From positions 9,376,888-9,440,887 of the forward strand of contig CP053172.1 of assembly GCA_014607495.2 (NCBI GenBank): a stretch of 64,000 bases of DNA. The letters are read 5' to 3'. Numbering within the stretch: position 1 is the stretch's first letter; every line of letters starts with the position of its first letter. This document shows positions 59,396-64,000 of the stretch, in pieces. Made by a program: the position numbers and the translations under genes. Source of the stretch: Carposina sasakii (lineage: Eukaryota; Arthropoda; Insecta; Lepidoptera; Carposinidae). The notes under the pieces were generated by a model. The model saw only the letters and a list, made by a program, of their open reading frames with translations, was not told the origin of the DNA and did no database searches.

Positions 59396-60213
59396 TGTTA
59401 AGAACAGCAGAGACTGTAAATAAGTGTTATAAGTAATTGAGGACATTTAATCAAAAGTGAACTAAAAGTGATTATTGTGTTTTTAATAAGTGCTCGACGC
59501 TGATTGGTCAGATTATGTTTTACTATAGAGATTACGAATTACATAGGATAATTAATGTAAAATATAAAGTAGGTCACACATTTTATTATTTGTCAGTGTA
59601 GAGAACGTTACGACCTACAAAATGATATATAAAACATAGATATACCTCGAAAGATATGTTAAATAATTAATGAAAAAGGTTACATGAATGTCTAGTTTTC
59701 GTAGAACGTACCATTTGAATTGTAAATAGCTTTTTGATTTCAAGTTCTACATGAATAATTGTTTTGTTATAAGGTAAGGCACTGAAAAACCTGTAAAAAT
59801 ATGTAACTTTCAATAGTGTAAGATTAATATGTTTTGAGATTGCGACCGAAATAGGTATAAACCAAAGTAAAAATTGTAGTGAAAAGCGGTCAAGTTTGGT
59901 AGGCAAAATCTGCCTATTTACGGACGGTAAGGGAGAACCCGAGGGATAAAAATTCCGTCCGTATGAACTTTGTAGTTTTCCTATACAGTGCCTACAGTCA
60001 AGAAATAAGAAGAAAAATTGTAAATAGTTAGAAATAATAAGAAGCTTTGTGTAATAACTGTCTTCGAGGGAGTTAAGAAAATATACAGTCCACGAGCATC
60101 GAAAGTGTTTTATTCGGTCGGACGGGGCACCGCTATTGGGAAGTTTGTTCGGTAACCCGCCTGGCCCCCCAACCCCTTGTCGCCGGCGACGACCGAAGTC
60201 GGAGTCCGCGACA
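59396..60213 (+). repeat. 3' LTR of BEL/Pao element
   Basis: 818 bp copy of the 5' LTR, directly preceded by a polypurine tract and followed by the second GTCAA. Confidence 0.97.
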
Positions 60214-60218
60214 GTCAA
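60214..60218. repeat. Target-site duplication (right) GTCAA
   Basis: Second copy of the 5-bp duplication. The uninterrupted site would read GATATTGTCAATTTTCG. Confidence 0.93.
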
Positions 60219-60419
60219 TTTTCGTAAGAGTTATAATGAAAGAAGTTTAATTACCTTTGCATTTTTACGCCTCGCCTTTCGACGGCAAAGAAATCATTAT
60301 TTGTCGCTAAATAATGAGCAACCATAAATCCATCTATTTTAGGTAGGTTATCTGATTGGCCTTTATAAAGCCTTTATCCATTTTTATAACAATTCACACA
60401 GCTAGAAGCGAACAAAGAA

Positions 60420-60540
60420 CAGAAAACACTGCGCGGGACCTACTCACCGCTACTACTGGGCGCGGAGTGTTGAGAAATGACGTCATCCGGGGTTCAGTGA
60501 CTTTTAGCGGAGCGACAAATTTACGCGCACTTTGAATGCT
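60420..60540 (-). promoter_or_regulatory. Second copy of CRE-bearing promoter-like module
   Basis: Read on the minus strand it has TGACGTCATTTCTCAACA (60485-60468) in a GC-rich setting, preceded by CAAAGTGCGCG, as in the 48.8-kb copy (AAAGTGAGCTCGCG). No gene is seen behind it. Confidence 0.4.
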
Positions 60541-60585
60541 TGTAAAATCAAAACTACTAGGTATTTTTAAATAAGACAAAAACTA

Positions 60586-62259
60586 GTGTAATTATATGTA
60601 TAAAAGCTTTACTGTAACTAAGTTTCAAGTCATTTTACATACCTATGAACCTCATTTTCGTTATCGCTTTGCTTCGGCTTTGCTATTGCAAATTAGGTAA
60701 TCAGGTGGAGGGATACTTTTTTATGCTACCTACTTAACAGCCATTATTAAAGTTAGCGCCAGCATCATCAGCCTCTTGCAGTCCACTGCTGAACGTAGGC
60801 CTCCCCCAGGGCACATAACAAGACTGCCATGAGGGGTATTTAGCCATAGTCACCACGCTGAGCAGGCGGGTTAGTGACAGAGTGCCAGCATATTGGAATA
60901 AAATGTAGGTACTTATTCTTTAAGTTTATAGTGGCTTTATAATCTTATATAAGTTTATAGTCGGCGCCCTCGGCACTGCATATTCTTCCAGGCTTTACAG
61001 TAGCTGGTTAAGAAAAGAAATTAATTTCCCTATTTGGCTGCACTCTGCCCTCGTCAAAGGGAAGGTGGGTGTACGATACGTCTACCGTCTACGCAAAGCG
61101 TCTACGTAATAACTAAAAAAAAATCATGCATAGCCAGCAGTAACTGTCATTGCAATAAGCGTCTACCTAAATGTGGACATGACTCATGTGATGACGAAAT
61201 ATCATCGTAATACAGAGTGGCGCTAGTACCATCGCAATAAGTGAAGTCAATCGAGTCAATGTACCTATGTGTCGCCTGTTCTTTGTACGGACAGTTACGA
61301 AGTAATCGTACTTCTATAGAAATTGATAAACTACTTTGCATAAATCATTGGCTATACAATATGCAATTAGTTAACATAAGTTAATTATAATGCGATTTGT
61401 TAACGATCGAGGTAACTACCTACTTACTTATCTACATACGAAGTTGTTTTCCTAGGAAACCAGATTAAATAGTTTATGATTAAGGAAGTTTATTTACTTT
61501 TTCTAGACGCATTTACTCTCGTTGTTGCACCTTTATGATATAGGTACCTAACTTTTACGAATTACTTTACAAGGTCCCGTGTCCCTTAATGGGGCAGAGC
61601 TTCCATAGTGCCTAATAGATTAAGTACCTACGAGTACCATTAAAGTCGCAAGTTGCATGACCAGAGAATTTTTTGAAGGTCGCGCGCGTCCTCTCTTTGT
61701 GATGATGTCATTTGTAACAGCTGAGTAAAGTAAGGTTAGGTACCTACATTGCAATTAGCTCAAGCAAGTGTGACCAATTTCACGAAAAATACCATGTCAC
61801 ACGCTAGCTTTCTATTCTGCGCTTTCGCGGCATTGTCAATTTGTCACTATATTGTCTTCTCCCGTTATCCTTTACGGGCGGCTACCTGCTGCCACGGGGG
61901 CAAAATAAAACCACGAAATACAAAAACATGTTTTTATAATAATTGAGACACATCATATTAATCATTACAGCAATTTATGTCGTAAAAAACAAAGTGATTA
62001 TAAACTATTTCGTTCGGCATTAAGTGCAACTAAAGCTGATATTAAGTCGATTAATGAATTAGATATTATTATATTACATAGGATTCAGCAAGGCACAGGG
62101 CGCGGCAGGCCTGAGTGGCCTCTCAACAATTTTCTCTGTAAACGTCGGTGCTTTCTAAATACATATTCGATTAGGTTATAACGCGCACTCCCTCATTATT
62201 AAGACTATGAATGATTCACGATGCGACCATGTTATGATAGACACTATACTGAGCGCGGC
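60586..62259. other. Intergenic between BEL/Pao element and eIF1
   Basis: A MITE H fragment (60665-60710) and a reversed RTE tail (60765-60895). No gene supported. Next to 62260 it should hold the eIF1 3' UTR. Confidence 0.45.
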
Positions 62260-62592
62260 TTAGAAGCCGTGCACCTTCAGCTGTTCGGGTTTAACAAGCC
62301 CGGACTTAGTGAGCCACTGACAAATATTTTCGCGCTGGTCGCCTTGCAGCTGCAGCACCTCGCCGTACTCCGGATGCTCCACGACGGTACCGTTGCACGC
62401 GAACTCCTTCTTGCATGCCCGCACTATCTTCTTCAAGTCATATTCCGACGACAGGCCCTGCACCGTTGTTAGTGTCTTACGCCCGTTCCTTTGCTGGATG
62501 CGGACGTGGACTAATCCATCTTGAACATCGTCTTCCGAGCTTTTGATAGCATCGGCGAATGGGTCAAATGTGTTGAGATTCTGGATGGACAT
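62260..62592 (-). CDS. eIF1: Translation initiation factor eIF1 (SUI1 domain)
   Basis: 110 residues, exactly the family length. eIF1 binds the 40S subunit near the P site and enforces start-codon choice. The SUI1 fold is clear: RIQQRNGRKTLTTVQGL (about 31-47), YDLKKIVRACKKEFACNGTV (51-70), EYGEVLQLQGDQR (75-87), and the invariant C-terminal VKPEQLKVHGF. The start MSIQNLN matches animal eIF1; the frame stays open upstream to about 62703, which is presumably 5' UTR. A TGTCTGCAG at about 62690-62698 could be a 5'-UTR splice acceptor. There is no coding intron, poly(A) tract or flanking duplication visible, so I favour the native gene over a retrocopy. Confidence 0.97.
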   Translation of the reverse strand: MSIQNLNTFDPFADAIKSSEDDVQDGLVHVRIQQRNGRKTLTTVQGLSSEYDLKKIVRACKKEFACNGTVVEHPEYGEVLQLQGDQRENICQWLTKSGLVKPEQLKVHGF

Positions 62593-62885
62593 ACGATTGA
62601 ACGTAGCTTCTCTTTGTTTCAACAAATCTCTGCGATACGACGCACGGACACCAAAATAAGTCACTGATATAGCACGGTGGTAAATATCCTGCAGACAAAG
62701 CAACGACCAATTTACGCAAACTCCAAAATGTAATGGCGGATCGAAAGAAAAAATGAGAATGTCATGTCACGCGGAGGCGGAAACAAATTCATCGATCTAC
62801 CATAGACAATCTATTTTTTGTTTTTAATAAAGCATTCCATTCACGGACCAGATTTAATATTTTTTATCTATTCAGGTCCAAAATC
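62593..62885 (-). promoter_or_regulatory. Probable eIF1 promoter and 5' UTR, PEBP 3' end
   Basis: This short spacer must hold the PEBP 3' UTR and the eIF1 promoter. The minus strand has a GC-containing patch (about 62730-62790) and a CCGCCATTACATTT block at about 62729-62742, resembling the ATGGCGG-type sites of housekeeping promoters. No TATA box is evident. Confidence 0.4.
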
Positions 62886-63482
62886 TCACTTGAGTGTTGC
62901 ATATAATTTAGGCACATAATCGTCATATTGCGCGACAAAGAAATTACCACCGACTGGCATCCCCAATTTGTACTCCTGAGCAAACTTTGAAACAGAAAAC
63001 TTTCCTCGCTTATCACCCGAATTACTGGGTAATTTGGGCATTTTTTTGAAATCACATTTCCCAGGTTGTTTATAAAGCAAAAATACATAACGATGAAGTC
63101 CAGTTCCTTTCGGTGGTCCAGATCCAATATAATCTGAAATAGTTTCGCTTTGATTCATATTATTCCCTTGTATATTTCCCACCAACCAATGATGCCATTC
63201 ACGGAATTTTGGATTTTCACGGCTTGGTGCATCGGGATCAACCATAGCTAGGGTATAATATTCATTTTCTTTTCCTGCCCATGTTACCACTGGTTTGTCT
63301 TTTACTTGTGTTGGAGTTAATTCTTTGCCCAGTTCAACTGAAACTCCACTTGAATATTTAATGTCAATTAATTCACCTGGCGGAGCATGGAGAACATCTG
63401 GCACTATACAATTTTGTTTGAAAAGGTCTTGGACACTGCCTTGTTTTGATTTTTGTGATTGTAAACTCTTTGAACTCGCCAT
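62886..63482 (-). CDS. Phosphatidylethanolamine-binding protein (PEBP) family
   Basis: A single uninterrupted ORF of 198 residues, the normal length for animal PEBP/RKIP-like proteins. The family binds phospholipid head groups in the cytosol and some members modulate kinases. Visible signatures: YTLAMVDPDAPSRENPKFRE (about residues 75-95), WHHWLVGNI, and GSGPPKGTGLHRYVFLLY (about 120-140), which form the conserved ligand pocket. The frame is open 15 codons upstream, but MASSK is the first ATG (63480-63482) and fits the family. No signal peptide. Two ATTAAA-type signals lie on the minus strand past the stop (62851-62856 and 62823-62828). It is upstream of and in the same direction as eIF1, with about 290 bp between coding regions. 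The substrate is not known. Confidence 0.95.
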   Translation of the reverse strand: MASSKSLQSQKSKQGSVQDLFKQNCIVPDVLHAPPGELIDIKYSSGVSVELGKELTPTQVKDKPVVTWAGKENEYYTLAMVDPDAPSRENPKFREWHHWLVGNIQGNNMNQSETISDYIGSGPPKGTGLHRYVFLLYKQPGKCDFKKMPKLPSNSGDKRGKFSVSKFAQEYKLGMPVGGNFFVAQYDDYVPKLYATLK

Positions 63483-64000
63483 CGTTGCAATGTTTCTATT
63501 TATTACTTTGTAGTTTGTTTGTAACAAGTTTGTAACCTTGTTAAAAATTAATTAATAAATTTTTGACTTTGATTTTGACAAGTTTTTCTAAGGTTCGATA
63601 AAAAAGGTTTTACGATAAAGAAATAATGACTGAAATTTATTTCTAGCATCGATAAATTCATTCGAATGCTTTGGTTTGATCAAATTATGAGCAAACAATT
63701 AACAGCACAGCACTGCTAATGGATCATATTGTCTATGGATTTAACTTGAATAGCGCCATCTGTCATCGAGTAGCTGAACTAATGCCATCACTCGCTGATT
63801 CTCCTTAAAAATAATAGATGCGACATCTTAATTTTAATATAGATGCAGGCTGGGTAATAAATTAATAATACACCTTTTTGGATTATATTTCCATTTCCAC
63901 ACTTATTTATGATCATACTCATTATATCTAAAATAGGTACAATTAAATTATAATTAAGTGCACGGACTAGATCTCTAAATATCTCACAAGTACAGTATTC
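63483..64000. other. Upstream of PEBP gene, right edge
   Basis: Would contain the PEBP promoter. AT-rich, with no clear motif or further gene. Confidence 0.35.

Larger units (their letters stand above)
52242..60213 (+). mobile_element. Young BEL/Pao LTR retrotransposon, nearly intact
   Basis: A 7972-bp element with both LTRs, TG...CA ends, a 5-bp target duplication, a tRNA-Tyr primer-binding site, gag, a long gag-pol ORF and a polypurine tract before the 3' LTR. The LTRs appear identical except for one A in a homopolymer, so the insertion is recent. The internal ORF motifs (DUF1759-type gag, CCHC knuckles, Pao-type protease, YMDD RT, RNase H, H2C2/DDE integrase and DUF5641-type C-terminus) place it in BEL/Pao. 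The one visible defect is a frame change inside gag. It lies outside the genes, between the dynactin 5' end and eIF1, and is GC-richer than its surroundings. Confidence 0.97.

Overview
This window looks like nuclear DNA from a moth or butterfly. It is AT-rich and intron-rich, and it is crowded with repeats typical of Lepidoptera: RTE-type LINE 3' ends that finish in (GAT)n after the end of the reverse-transcriptase ORF, several tRNA-headed SINE families, foldback MITEs with TACAGGGTG termini, small hAT MITEs, and Helitron-like units ending in CTAG. I see no bacterial or viral gene organisation and no CRISPR array.

Three host genes can be supported, all on the minus strand. The first fills most of the window (6292-47946): dynactin subunit 1, the p150-Glued subunit. 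I read 29 coding exons whose splice sites and phases agree throughout. Together they encode 1271 residues: CAP-Gly domain, Ser/Thr-rich linker, first coiled coil, inter-coil domain, second coiled coil and C-terminal domain. The other two lie at the right end in tandem: a PEBP-family protein (62886-63482) and translation initiation factor eIF1 (62260-62592), each read from one uninterrupted coding segment.

The intergenic region between the dynactin 5' end and eIF1 (about 48-62 kb) holds a decayed THAP-finger ORF (48946-49146), a Helitron-like unit with four to five 127-bp internal repeats (49447-50242), a roughly 1-kb GGTTCCGT repeat (51107-52165), and a very young BEL/Pao LTR retrotransposon (52242-60213). 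Its LTRs are 819 and 818 bp and differ by one base as far as I can read. It has a 5-bp GTCAA target duplication, a primer-binding site matching tRNA-Tyr, and a full set of gag, protease, RT, RNase H and integrase motifs. One reading-frame break lies inside gag. The first 6.3 kb carries only repeats and a LINE tail.

Within dynactin, introns range from about 0.2 to 7.8 kb and are largely built from transposon debris, often nested two or three deep with target-site duplications still readable. Three points about this gene stand out. The 3' ends of exons 18 and 25 have each been copied, with their splice donor, about 100 bp into the following intron. Three unrelated minisatellites sit close to splice sites of exons 3, 7 and 14. 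A 39-bp microexon (exon 23) is needed to keep the frame. I see no clearly new biological system. The most unusual signals are the exon-tail duplications, the splice-site minisatellites, the gag frame break, and a CRE-bearing promoter-like module present twice in the intergenic region.
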